From Nitrososphaeria archaeon (GTDB lineage: Archaea > Thermoproteota > Nitrososphaeria > JACIWG01), in assembly GCA_014361085.1 (NCBI GenBank), contig JACIWG010000011.1:1-20095 (forward strand): a DNA stretch of 20,095 nucleotides. Direction: 5' to 3'. The notes beneath the pieces were generated by a model that was given only the letters and a program-made list of their open reading frames with translations, did no database searches and had not been told where the DNA came from. The stretch's first letter is position 1, and every line of letters begins with the position of its first letter. Of the stretch, positions 1-7,846 are shown piece by piece. Position numbers and translations under genes: made by a program.

Positions 1-1
1 T

Positions 2-1120
2 GTTGCTATAACCGCTGGAAGTAGGGGTGTCACAAACATTCCATTAATAATTAAGACGATAGTTGAGGAAGTTAAAAGGGTTGGCGGTAAACCATTCATA
101 ATACCTTCAATGGGTAGCCATGGTGGGGCGACATCAGAGGGGCAGAAGAGGGTATTATACGATTTGGGTGTAACTGAAGAGTATGTTGGTGCACCTATAA
201 ATGCTACTATGGAAGTTAAGGAAGTTGGGAGACTGGAGAACGGTATGCCCGTGTATGTTTCTCGTGCAGCTCTTGAAGCTGATGCTGTAATAGTCGTTGG
301 ACGAGTAAAACCACACACTGACTTCAAAGACGAGGTTGAAAGTGGTTTAATGAAGATGATGGTGATAGGGCTAGGGAAACAGAGGGGTGCTCAGACAATA
401 CATGCTTACGGAAAAGAAGGATATCATAAACTTCTTGTGCCAACGGCTAGAAAGATAATGGAGAAGGCGCCTATAAAGCTGGGTGTAGCAATAGTTGAAA
501 ACCAATATCATGAGACATGCCTTATAAAGGCTCTTAGGCCAGAAGAAATTGAAAGTGAGGAAAGAAAACTTCTTGTAAAGGCTAAGGAATGGATAATGAG
601 AATCCCGTTTAAGGAACTTGATGTCCTAATAGTTGAGAAGATAGGGAAGAATATTAGTGGTACAGGAATGGACCCTAATGTGACTGGAAGGTTTGCATGG
701 CCTGAAGAAAAGCCTCCCGAATTACCGAACATTAGATTTATAGCAGCTTTAGACTTAACTAAAGAAACTGAAGGAAATGCGATTGGAGTAGGTTTGGCGG
801 ACGTTATCACAAAAAGGTTGTTTGACAAAATAAACTTTCATGACACTTACATGAACGCTTTAACAGCTGGAGCAATAGGATTAATTGGAGCAAAAATTCC
901 AGTAATAATGCCAACAGATAGGGATGCAATAGAATTGCTGTTCAGACTCTCCAACAAGCCAATAAATGATATAAAGGTTATTAGGATAAAAAACACTTTA
1001 GAACTTGCAACATTCCAAGCGTCAGAAGCATTGCTTGAGGAGATTAAAGCAAATAAAAAATTGGAGATTATTGGAGAAGGCGAAGAAATGCAATTCGATA
1101 TACTAGGAAACCTTATTTAA
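2..1120 (+). CDS. LarA-like (DUF2088, nickel-dependent lactate racemase superfamily) protein, 5' partial
   Basis: The reading frame is open from base 2, upstream of the first ATG at 110, and already encodes conserved sequence there (VAITAGSRGVTNIP...). The true start is therefore outside the window, and 372 residues are visible. Recognisable family motifs are TAGSRG, IPSMGSHGGAT, GRVKPHTDF and GLMKMMVIGLGKQRGA, typical of the DUF2088/LarA N-terminal domain. LarA itself racemises lactate using a nickel-pincer nucleotide. This subgroup (MGSHGGAT plus KPHTDF) consists largely of proteins without a proven reaction, so only family membership is claimed. Residues from roughly the midpoint on (GTGMDPNVTGRF, ADVITKRLFDKINFHDTYMNALTAG) form the second domain. 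No larB, larC or larE gene is in the window. It converges with the transporter operon, separated by about 100 bp. Alternative substrates such as other 2-hydroxy acids cannot be excluded. Confidence 0.85.
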   Translation, partial: VAITAGSRGVTNIPLIIKTIVEEVKRVGGKPFIIPSMGSHGGATSEGQKRVLYDLGVTEEYVGAPINATMEVKEVGRLENGMPVYVSRAALEADAVIVVGRVKPHTDFKDEVESGLMKMMVIGLGKQRGAQTIHAYGKEGYHKLLVPTARKIMEKAPIKLGVAIVENQYHETCLIKALRPEEIESEERKLLVKAKEWIMRIPFKELDVLIVEKIGKNISGTGMDPNVTGRFAWPEEKPPELPNIRFIAALDLTKETEGNAIGVGLADVITKRLFDKINFHDTYMNALTAGAIGLIGAKIPVIMPTDRDAIELLFRLSNKPINDIKVIRIKNTLELATFQASEALLEEIKANKKLEIIGEGEEMQFDILGNLI

Positions 1121-1184
1121 TAAAAAAAATTAAAGTATTAGATTAAAATATGATATTAATATAACATATTCTAAAGTTAATTTG

Positions 1185-1196
1185 AAAAAATTTTTT
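1185..1196. terminator. Possible bidirectional terminator (A6T6) between convergent genes
   Basis: The convergent gap 1121-1221 is extremely AT-rich and contains AAAAAATTTTTT, which gives an oligo-T run on both strands. Archaeal RNA polymerase terminates at oligo-T tracts without needing a hairpin, so this could end both the LarA-like transcript and the oppF end of the transporter operon. No other structure was seen in the gap. Confidence 0.35.
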
Positions 1197-1221
1197 ATTA
1201 TATTATTGTGAAATAAATGGT

Positions 1222-2166
1222 TTAGGCGAAATGGCAGGCCACCATATGCTTGTCTCCCTTCAATTCCGGTTCCTTACTTTTGCAAATGTCCTTTGCATAC
1301 GGACAGCGTTTAAAAAACCTGCAGCCAGAAACATTTTCATCTCCATTTTCAGCTACGCCACTATGATTTTGTGCAAAAAATTTTTTTGCCATATAAAGTG
1401 TTGGCACAGAAGAAATTAGAAGCTTTGTATATGGATGTAATGGCTCATTAAAGACTTCATCACATTCCCCTATCTCTAGAAGCTTACCTAAGTACATTAC
1501 ACCAACCCTATCACTGACATAGCTTACAACAGAAAGATTATGTGAAATAAAAAGATATGTTAGGTTTAACTTCTTCCTTAATTCGATTAAAAGGTTCAAA
1601 ATTTGGGCTTGAACCGAAACGTCTAATGCTGAAGTCGGCTCATCTAGTACAATAAATTCTGGTTCTGCAAGGATGGCGCGTGCAAGCGCAACCCTCTGCT
1701 TCATACCACCACTAAGCTGATGGGGAAACATGCTAAGTGCGTCAACTGATAATCCAACATCCTCCATAACAGTTTTCATTCTTTCTTTAAAATCACCTTT
1801 ATATTTGCAACATTCAAGAGCCTCCTTTAAAGTATCATATATTCTCATTCGGGGATCTAATGAAAGATCTGGATTTTGGAAGACAACCTGCATTTTTCTT
1901 CGAGCAGTTCTAACTTCCTCCCCTTTAGCTTTAGAAAGGTCTAGACCTTTAAAAATTATTTTACCACTATCTGGCCTTTCCATATAAAGCATTAGTCGGC
2001 CTAGGGTACTTTTCCCACTACCACTTTCACCTACTAGACCAAAAACTTCATTCTTTATTATACTTAGACTAACATCTTCAACAGCCTTTACTTTTATAGA
2101 CTTTGTTAACGAAAGTTTAATATTATATGATTTGGAAAGGTTTTCGCCTCTAACAAGTTCTATCAT
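1222..2166 (-). CDS. oppF: Dipeptide/oligopeptide ABC transporter ATP-binding protein, OppF/DppF type
   Basis: This is the ATPase subunit of a peptide-type ABC importer on the cytoplasmic side of the membrane, 314 aa. Visible parts are Walker A GESGSGKST (residues 46-54), Q-loop Gln97, ABC signature LSGGMKQR (151-158), Walker B FIVLDEP (171-177) with D-loop SALD, and H-loop His209. The C-terminal oligopeptide-transporter domain carries Cys282, Cys288, Cys295 and Cys311 in the CRFFKRCPYAKDIC...CH pattern, which in related OppD/OppF proteins can bind an iron-sulfur cluster (family knowledge, not shown here). It starts at ATG 2166, overlapping the oppD stop in an ATGA, with a GGTGA ribosome site just upstream. 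It is the last gene of the operon. Two nucleotide blocks are identical to oppD (see findings). The transported substrate is not deducible from this subunit. Confidence 0.93.
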   Translation of the reverse strand: MIELVRGENLSKSYNIKLSLTKSIKVKAVEDVSLSIIKNEVFGLVGESGSGKSTLGRLMLYMERPDSGKIIFKGLDLSKAKGEEVRTARRKMQVVFQNPDLSLDPRMRIYDTLKEALECCKYKGDFKERMKTVMEDVGLSVDALSMFPHQLSGGMKQRVALARAILAEPEFIVLDEPTSALDVSVQAQILNLLIELRKKLNLTYLFISHNLSVVSYVSDRVGVMYLGKLLEIGECDEVFNEPLHPYTKLLISSVPTLYMAKKFFAQNHSGVAENGDENVSGCRFFKRCPYAKDICKSKEPELKGDKHMVACHFA

Positions 2167-3119
2167 ATTTCACCAACTCTATGACATAAAACAAGTCTAT
2201 CGTCAAGATGTAAAGGTTTTGGCTCCTCTTTTTTGCATACGTCTTTAGCGTAAGGACACCTTGGATGAAATCTACAACCTTCCGGCGGATTTGAGAGGTC
2301 TGGAACATGGCCTGGGAGAGGTTTAAGCAATCCCTTTAGGCCTCTTGGAATACAGGTCATAAGAGCACGAGTGTATGGATGCATTGGGTTAGAGAATATG
2401 CTTTCCAGTTCACCGACCTCAACCATTTTTCCAGCATACATTATGCCTATTCTATTACATATTTCAGCTGCAACACCCATGTCATGTGTTATTAGAATTG
2501 TGGAAAGACCATAAGATTTTGTTAAATTTTTTAGCAGGTTTAATATTTGAGCCTGTATCGTAACATCCAACGCAGAAGTTGGCTCGTCAGCTATAACGAG
2601 TCTTGGATTTAAAGCTATAGCCATTGCTATTATAACCCTCTGCTTCATACCACCACTAAGCTGATGAGGATAGGATTGCATCCTCTTTTCAGCTTCAGGA
2701 ATGCCTACAGTTTTAAGAAGCTTTACACTTCTCTCGTACGCTTCAGACTTACTGTATCCATGTACAGTAAAGACTTCCATCAACTGTTCTCCAATCTTCA
2801 TAACAGGGTTTAATGCTGAACTTGGTTCTTGAAATATTATTGAAATTTTTGAACACCTAAACTTTCTAATTTCTTCATCACTAAGTTTCATCAAATCCAC
2901 ACCATCAACAATTATCTCCCCAGAAACTTTACCAGGACACAATCTGATTAGAGAAAGCCCAAGAGTACTTTTCCCACTACCACTTTCACCTACTATAGCA
3001 AAGCAGTCACCTTCCCTAATAGTGAAGTCTATACCATCAACAGCCCTTATTGTACGGTCACCCATATCATAGTAGACCTTCAGGTTCTTAACTTCAGCTA
3101 CAACATTATTTTGATGCAA
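2163..3119 (-). CDS. oppD: Dipeptide/oligopeptide ABC transporter ATP-binding protein, OppD/DppD type
   Basis: First ATPase of the importer, 318 aa. Walker A GESGSGKST lies at residues 44-52, Q-loop Gln97, signature LSGGMKQR 154-161, Walker B LVIADEP 174-180 and H-loop His212. The C-terminal oligopeptide/dipeptide domain has Cys282, Cys288, Cys295 and Cys312 (CRFHPRCPYAKDVC...CH), a possible iron-sulfur site. The start chosen is TTG at 3119, because GGTGAG lies four bases upstream and the homology (VVAEVKNLKVYYDMG) begins right after it. It overlaps the end of oppC by 14 bp, which suggests translational coupling. It would pair with OppF as a heterodimer beneath the OppB/OppC channel. OppD and OppF are named by position in the operon and by similarity; the exact letter assignment could be swapped. 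Confidence 0.93.
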   Translation of the reverse strand: MHQNNVVAEVKNLKVYYDMGDRTIRAVDGIDFTIREGDCFAIVGESGSGKSTLGLSLIRLCPGKVSGEIIVDGVDLMKLSDEEIRKFRCSKISIIFQEPSSALNPVMKIGEQLMEVFTVHGYSKSEAYERSVKLLKTVGIPEAEKRMQSYPHQLSGGMKQRVIIAMAIALNPRLVIADEPTSALDVTIQAQILNLLKNLTKSYGLSTILITHDMGVAAEICNRIGIMYAGKMVEVGELESIFSNPMHPYTRALMTCIPRGLKGLLKPLPGHVPDLSNPPEGCRFHPRCPYAKDVCKKEEPKPLHLDDRLVLCHRVGEI

Positions 3120-3927
3120 TTATCTCACCTAATTTGTCACCGATAATATTGAATGAGAGAACTAGTAGGAAAACGGAGAGACCGGGAAAGATTATCAAAT
3201 GTGGAGCATAGAATATGTAAGCACGCCCTGTTCCCAGCATAGTACCCCATTCTGGTGCAGGTGGAGGAACACCAATTCCAAGAAAACCTAAACCTGAAGC
3301 AAACAATATTGAAGTACCAAGATTTAATGTCACCTGAGCAATTATCGTTGGAGAAATGTTTGGAATTACATGCCTGAACATTATTTTGATACTATTTGCT
3401 CCAAGCTGTTTTGCTGCCAAAACATACTCTAGTTCTCTAACCTGTAAAGCTAAGCCTCTAACCATTCTAATAAATGATGGAGTCATTGAAATGGAGACAG
3501 AAACTATTACTGTCCATAAATTGCTACCCATTATTGCGACAAACATAATTGCCAAAAGAAAACCTGGTAGAGCGAGAAGTATTTCAGTAATTCTCTGTAT
3601 TATCGTGTCTACTATACCCCCAAAATAGCCTGATATTACTCCAAAGAAAATTCCAGCTGTAGCACCCAAAGCTGTAGCAACAAAGGATATTGTTATTGTT
3701 AGTCTTGAACCATATATGATCCTGCTTAAAATGTCTCTACCAAGTTCATCAGTCCCTAAAAGGTGATCCTTGCTTGGAGGATTACAGCTCTTAGAAAGGT
3801 CTATTTCTATGGGATCATATGGAGCTATTATATCAGCTAAGAGTGCCATAAATATGAATAATAATATAATGGAAAGACATAATTGCACACGTGTTGATTT
3901 AAATAACTGTTTATACTTTTCCATCAT
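3106..3927 (-). CDS. oppC: Peptide-type ABC transporter permease, OppC/DppC type
   Basis: Integral membrane permease, 273 aa, of the BPD_transp_1 fold with an N-terminal OppC-type segment. It has an N-terminal membrane helix (about residues 15-36), the family motif GTDELGRDILSRIIYG after a periplasm-side loop, further hydrophobic helices to about residue 265, and the cytoplasmic EAA coupling loop AAKQLGANSIKIMFRHVIPN that contacts the ATPases. Start ATG 3927 overlaps the oppB stop (ATGA) and is preceded by a GGTGAGG ribosome site five bases away. A second in-frame ATG follows immediately at 3924, so the protein may be one residue shorter. It pairs with OppB to form the translocation path. A nickel or dipeptide permease has the same architecture, so the substrate is open. 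Confidence 0.93.
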   Translation of the reverse strand: MMEKYKQLFKSTRVQLCLSIILLFIFMALLADIIAPYDPIEIDLSKSCNPPSKDHLLGTDELGRDILSRIIYGSRLTITISFVATALGATAGIFFGVISGYFGGIVDTIIQRITEILLALPGFLLAIMFVAIMGSNLWTVIVSVSISMTPSFIRMVRGLALQVRELEYVLAAKQLGANSIKIMFRHVIPNISPTIIAQVTLNLGTSILFASGLGFLGIGVPPPAPEWGTMLGTGRAYIFYAPHLIIFPGLSVFLLVLSFNIIGDKLGEIIASK

Positions 3928-4868
3928 TTTAGCCTCACCCTAGGATCTATGAATGTATAGAGTAAGTCTGTAGCTAGGTTAACCAGAGCATAGAGTAGGG
4001 CAAATATGAATATCGAACCTTGAACCATTGGATAATCTCTAGAATTTATTGAGTCAACAATTAATCGTCCAAGACCTGGCCAAGCGAAAATTGTTTCAGT
4101 TATGACTGCGCCACCTAAAAGAGCACCAAACTGTAAACCAACTATTGTAACAACTGGAATAAGGGCGTTCCTTAAAACATGCTTATAAAGTATTGTCCTT
4201 TCACTTAAACCCTTAGACTTTGCAGTTATCACATAATTTTTTTCCATAGAATCTACAACACTTGCCTTAGTTATCTTAACAATGAACGCCATAAGATATA
4301 ATGCAATTGTTACTGTTGGAAGAATTAGGTGCATAGGTGTACCCGAGCCACCAGCAGGCAAAATTCTGAGTTCAACAGAAAATATTAGAATCAAAATTAA
4401 TCCAAGCCAATATATTGGTAAAGATATTCCTGCTATGGATAATGATGACAAGAATAGGTCAAGTTTTCCACCTTTCTTTGATGCAGCAAGAATTCCTAGG
4501 GGTACACCTAATGCTACAGCAAGACAAGTGCTGGTTACGGCAAGTATGAGAGTATTAGGTAGTCTAGCTAAAATTTCGCTTATAACAGGAGAGTCTGTTC
4601 TAAAGGATACACCCAAATTTAGCGTAAAAAGATTTTTTAAATATATAAAATATTGAACATATATGGGCTGATTTAAGCCCAACTGTTCCCTAATAAGGTT
4701 AACATCTTCCTCACTGGCCATCATCCCCGCCAAAACTCTTGCAGGGTCGCCAGGAATTGACCTAATAAGGATAAAAATTAATGTTACAAGACCAATAAGT
4801 GTTATTGCAAGTGTTAGGATACGGTAAAAAAAATATTTGAGGGCTGACAGTACTGGCTTCACCCCCAT
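3924..4868 (-). CDS. oppB: Peptide-type ABC transporter permease, OppB/DppB type
   Basis: Integral membrane permease, 314 aa. The N-terminus has the OppB-type helix (about residues 12-35) followed by RSIPGDPARVLAGMMAS and REQLGLNQPIYVQYFIYLKNLF, a conserved OppB/DppB external loop. Five more hydrophobic helices and the EAA loop (AKSKGLSERTILYKHVLRNA) follow, and the end FIDPRVRLK is typical of the family. ATG 4868 lies three bases after the stop of the substrate-binding protein gene. No clear ribosome site is visible there, so coupling to the upstream gene is likely. An in-frame GTG at 4862 is a weaker alternative. It forms the channel with OppC. Confidence 0.93.
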   Translation of the reverse strand: MGVKPVLSALKYFFYRILTLAITLIGLVTLIFILIRSIPGDPARVLAGMMASEEDVNLIREQLGLNQPIYVQYFIYLKNLFTLNLGVSFRTDSPVISEILARLPNTLILAVTSTCLAVALGVPLGILAASKKGGKLDLFLSSLSIAGISLPIYWLGLILILIFSVELRILPAGGSGTPMHLILPTVTIALYLMAFIVKITKASVVDSMEKNYVITAKSKGLSERTILYKHVLRNALIPVVTIVGLQFGALLGGAVITETIFAWPGLGRLIVDSINSRDYPMVQGSIFIFALLYALVNLATDLLYTFIDPRVRLK

Positions 4869-4871
4869 TAT

Positions 4872-6521
4872 TTAGGAAATGTACACCCATCTTAGGTCAA
4901 AGGTTTCATAAGGATATACTACTAGTCCATGCACCTTATCGCTATGTGCAAGAACAAAGTTTTGGAAGTACAAGAATATCCATGGACATTCCTCCCATAT
5001 TATTGCCTGTGCTTCAGCATACATTTGAAGACGCTTTTTCTCATCAACTTCTCTTCGAGCATCGTCTAAAAGTTTGTCAACCCTTTCATTTTTGTAGAAC
5101 ATTGTATTGAACTTTCCAGGCGCCCACTGTGAGGAATGGAAGACTGAATATAGTACTGCGTCAGCATCGGGTGTGGTCATGCCATAGCCTACGTAACATA
5201 GGTCCCAAGGTGTACTTGTATAGTTTTGGCCAATAAGACTCTGAACAAATGTAGGCCAGTCTGGAGTATAGAGTTCTACAGTTATACCTACCTTCGAAAG
5301 ATAGGCTTGTAGCGCTTCACCAACTTGTCTATCGAAAATATATCTGCCGGTAGGGACCATGAGAGTCAACTTGAAGCCGTTTGGATACCCTGCTTCAGCC
5401 AAAAGCTGTTTAGCCTTTTCAGGATTATATTCGTAAACCTTTTGGGGAGAGTAGCCGAAGAATGCTGGATATACTGGAGAATCTGCTAAAGTGGCCAAAT
5501 TAAATAGTACATTCTTTATCAAAGCCTCCTTATCTACGGCGTAGTTTAGAGCCTGTCTTACTCTAACATCCTTTAGTGGACCCCTTTGCGTGTTTATGTT
5601 AACAGTCATAACCCTTGTACTTGGATTTATAGCTAATACTACTCCAGGAGTATTATTTAATTTAGGTAAGTCGGCTGGTGGAGGTTGGTAAACGATATCA
5701 ACTTCTCCTGAAAGAAGCATAGCCTCTCTCGTCTGAGCTTCAGGAACTATCTTGAATACTACTTCATCAAACTTTACTGCACCACCCCAGTACCCATCAA
5801 ATTTCGATAGTACAATACGGTCACCTTTCACCCACTCCTTGAACTTAAATGGTCCAGTGCCTATATCTACTGGAGTCTTACCTAAGTTTTCTTCACCAAG
5901 CTTCTGGTAAGCTAGTGGAGAGATCACATACCATGTAGTTAAAGTTCTGACAAAAGGTGCATATGGATATTTTAGGTTAAATCTTACAGTATACTCGTCT
6001 ATTATGTCTGTTGAATTTAATGCATCCAACAAGTATCTGCTTGGAACCTTTACCTTAGGATTAAGCAGTCTGTCAAATGTCACCTTTACTGCAGTAGCAT
6101 TCAATGGATATCCATCCTGGAACTTGATACCTTTCTTCAAAACTACAGTAACCTTAAGTCCATCAGAGGATACAGTATAACTTTCCGCAAGATAGTGTAT
6201 AAGTTCACCTTTCTCGTTATAATAGAACAGTGGTTCTGTTATAAAGCTCATTATGTTTGATATGAGAGTTGTTGTCTGAGCATGTGGGTCAAGTGTGTCA
6301 GCATCAATTCCTATTGCAATCCTTAAGACCTTCTGTGTAGTAGGAGAAGTTGTTACAGTAGTTGAGGTTGAAGATGTTGTTGTGGTAGTCGAAATTGTAG
6401 TTGTCGTGGTAGTTGAAGAAGGTGTTGTTGGTTGTAATTGTGGCACCAAGAAAATTACTGCGGCTGCAACAATTACTACAACAGCCGCTACCGCGACCAA
6501 CTTATTCAACGCCTTATGCAT
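4872..6521 (-). CDS. ABC transporter substrate-binding protein, family 5 (peptide/nickel type), with Thr/Ser-rich stalk
   Basis: Extracellular solute receptor of the importer, 549 aa from ATG 6521. An upstream in-frame GTG (6530) was rejected because it overlaps the strong GGAGGTG ribosome site that stands six bases before ATG 6521. Residues 8-27 are a hydrophobic helix with Lys in front (HKALNKL), followed at about 30-62 by a stalk made almost only of Thr, Ser and Pro. The SBP_bac_5 domain runs from about residue 65 (VLRIAIGIDADTLDPHAQTT) to the end, with family hallmarks such as LDPHA, GTGPFKFKEWVKGDRIVL and RVRQALNYAVDKEAL. There is no lipobox cysteine, so the protein is probably held by an uncleaved or archaeal-type membrane anchor, with the stalk acting as a glycosylated spacer (inference). 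It overlaps the amidohydrolase end by 8 bp. It most likely binds a peptide or peptide-like compound; sugars are possible for archaeal members. Confidence 0.92.
   Translation of the reverse strand: MHKALNKLVAVAAVVVIVAAAVIFLVPQLQPTTPSSTTTTTTISTTTTTSSTSTTVTTSPTTQKVLRIAIGIDADTLDPHAQTTTLISNIMSFITEPLFYYNEKGELIHYLAESYTVSSDGLKVTVVLKKGIKFQDGYPLNATAVKVTFDRLLNPKVKVPSRYLLDALNSTDIIDEYTVRFNLKYPYAPFVRTLTTWYVISPLAYQKLGEENLGKTPVDIGTGPFKFKEWVKGDRIVLSKFDGYWGGAVKFDEVVFKIVPEAQTREAMLLSGEVDIVYQPPPADLPKLNNTPGVVLAINPSTRVMTVNINTQRGPLKDVRVRQALNYAVDKEALIKNVLFNLATLADSPVYPAFFGYSPQKVYEYNPEKAKQLLAEAGYPNGFKLTLMVPTGRYIFDRQVGEALQAYLSKVGITVELYTPDWPTFVQSLIGQNYTSTPWDLCYVGYGMTTPDADAVLYSVFHSSQWAPGKFNTMFYKNERVDKLLDDARREVDEKKRLQMYAEAQAIIWEECPWIFLYFQNFVLAHSDKVHGLVVYPYETFDLRWVYIS
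6335..6433 (-). repeat. Low-complexity Thr/Ser codon tract (cell-surface stalk)
   Basis: This stretch encodes roughly residues 30-62 of the substrate-binding protein, almost only Thr with Ser and Pro. Several Thr codons are mixed rather than one triplet repeated, so it looks maintained at protein level and not like a slipping microsatellite. On the opposite strand it produces a spurious Val-rich frame that should not be annotated. Confidence 0.8.
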
Positions 6522-7767
6522 AAACAACACCTCCTTTCATCACCAACTTTATGTTCTCTTTCTTTTGTAGCAAGGAAATGTCATCAAGAGGATTCCCCTG
6601 TACTGCAATTAGGTCTGCAAGTTTACCAACTTCTAATGTACCAATTTTACCTAGTAGGCCACAGGCATCAGCACCATTTTTTGTAGCAGCAACTATTGCA
6701 TCCATTGGAGTGAAACCGCATTTTTCTACAAGAAGCTGTAGTTCCATGGCGTTTGTTCCAAACTTGAGCATTGGAGAACCTATAAAGTCTGTTCCCGTAG
6801 CCACTTTTACACCCATCTTCTTAGCCTTTTCTACATTTTTCACATGAACATCTATTACTTCAAGTGATTTTTTTAGACCCCATTCTGGTGTACCAGCTTC
6901 TTTACCTTTAGAGACGAGCTGATGTACAATAGAAAGTGTTGGGACCATAATAGCATCTTGTTCAATCATCATTCTAGCACCTTCATCATCTAGGTATATT
7001 CCATGTTCAATTGTTCTTACACCGGCAACAAGTGCATTCTTTATCCCCTTCGCACCTTGAGCATGAGAGGCTACAAAGCTTCGAACTTTCCTAGCCTCAT
7101 TTACAATTGCACGTATTTCTTCTACAGTAAACTGCTCGTCTTCTGGCCTGTCTCTTTGAGACATTACTCCGCCAGTTGAACATATTTTTATAAAGTCAGC
7201 GCCTTCCCTAAACACCGTCCTTGCAGCCTTTACACATTCGTCCACACCATCACATAGTATGCCTCCGAAACCAAGTTTGTAGTCGCTTCTTAACTTTACA
7301 ATTTCTACAGGAAAATAGTGTTCGTCCCCATGACCGAAAGTTTGTGTTAACACTCTACCGGCTGTCACAATTCTTGGACCTTTAGTTAAGCCGCTTTCTA
7401 CAGCCATTTTCAAGTATGGACCTTGTAGGCTACCGCAGTCTCTAACAGTAGTGTATCCTGCAGAGAGGAGGTCTTGAATATCGTAGAGAGCCTTTATCAA
7501 ATGCATTTCATAAGGTGTTACTATAGATTCTTCTACAAACTTATCAGTCAAATGTCCTGCGAGATGAAGGTGTGCGTCAATAAGTCCAGGCATAACTGTA
7601 TAGTTTCCAGCGTCTACAACTTCTAGAGAGGGGTCAACTGTTTTAGATATCGATTCAATTACACCATTGTTAACAACTAGGAAGACATCGTTTAGAGGCT
7701 CTTTACCAGTACCGTCTAATAGTAGCCCACATTTTACGGCAAATCTACTAGTTGACGGTCTAGACAT
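6514..7767 (-). CDS. Metal-dependent amidohydrolase (imidazolonepropionase / Xaa-Pro dipeptidase-like)
   Basis: Cytoplasmic hydrolase of the amidohydrolase superfamily, 417 aa from ATG 7767. Binuclear-metal ligands can be placed: His66 and His68 in DAHLHLAGH, Lys194 (DFIKICSTGG, the usual carboxylated Lys), His235 (SHAQG), His255 (TIEHG) and Asp327 (ATGTDF). The C-terminus (IGTLEVGKLADLIAVQGNPL) is typical of the prolidase/imidazolonepropionase group. Related enzymes cleave N-acyl amino acids or Xaa-Pro and other dipeptides; the exact substrate is not visible. The start was chosen because a TATA box at 7796-7803 predicts a leaderless transcript near 7773. An ATG at 7794 would add nine residues and is possible if the distal TATA (7829-7837) is used. 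There is no signal peptide. It is first in the operon and overlaps the binding-protein gene by 8 bp, suggesting it breaks down what the transporter imports. Confidence 0.88.
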   Translation of the reverse strand: MSRPSTSRFAVKCGLLLDGTGKEPLNDVFLVVNNGVIESISKTVDPSLEVVDAGNYTVMPGLIDAHLHLAGHLTDKFVEESIVTPYEMHLIKALYDIQDLLSAGYTTVRDCGSLQGPYLKMAVESGLTKGPRIVTAGRVLTQTFGHGDEHYFPVEIVKLRSDYKLGFGGILCDGVDECVKAARTVFREGADFIKICSTGGVMSQRDRPEDEQFTVEEIRAIVNEARKVRSFVASHAQGAKGIKNALVAGVRTIEHGIYLDDEGARMMIEQDAIMVPTLSIVHQLVSKGKEAGTPEWGLKKSLEVIDVHVKNVEKAKKMGVKVATGTDFIGSPMLKFGTNAMELQLLVEKCGFTPMDAIVAATKNGADACGLLGKIGTLEVGKLADLIAVQGNPLDDISLLQKKENIKLVMKGGVVYA

Positions 7768-7795
7768 GTGTGAAAAAGAGGAGGGAAACATCATG

Positions 7796-7803
7796 TATAT
7801 AAA
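7796..7803 (-). promoter_or_regulatory. TATA box for the amidohydrolase-opp operon
   Basis: TTTATATA on the minus strand, preceded by a purine-rich BRE-like stretch (AAAAAGA). Counting about 26 bases from its centre gives a start site near 7773, six bases before ATG 7767. A second AT box, TATATATAA at 7829-7837 (minus), would start transcription near 7807 and favour the longer start at 7794. The sequence alone does not decide between them. Confidence 0.5.
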
Positions 7804-7846
7804 TCTTTTTAACAGATTGACGGTAAACTTATATATACTTTTTTAA

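Noticed and set aside
110..112. ATG 110 as the start of the LarA-like gene
   Set aside because: The same frame is open to base 2 and encodes conserved family sequence (ITAGSRG, PFIIPS) upstream, so the gene is truncated by the window edge.
6522..6530. GTG 6530 as the start of the substrate-binding protein
   Set aside because: The GTG overlaps the GGAGGTG ribosome site that is ideally spaced for ATG 6521.
6295..6686. Val- and Cys/His-rich open frames on the plus strand opposite the binding-protein start
   Set aside because: They are the antisense reading of the Thr/Ser stalk and the amidohydrolase end; no ribosome site or TATA box fits them, and the minus-strand genes have clear family motifs.
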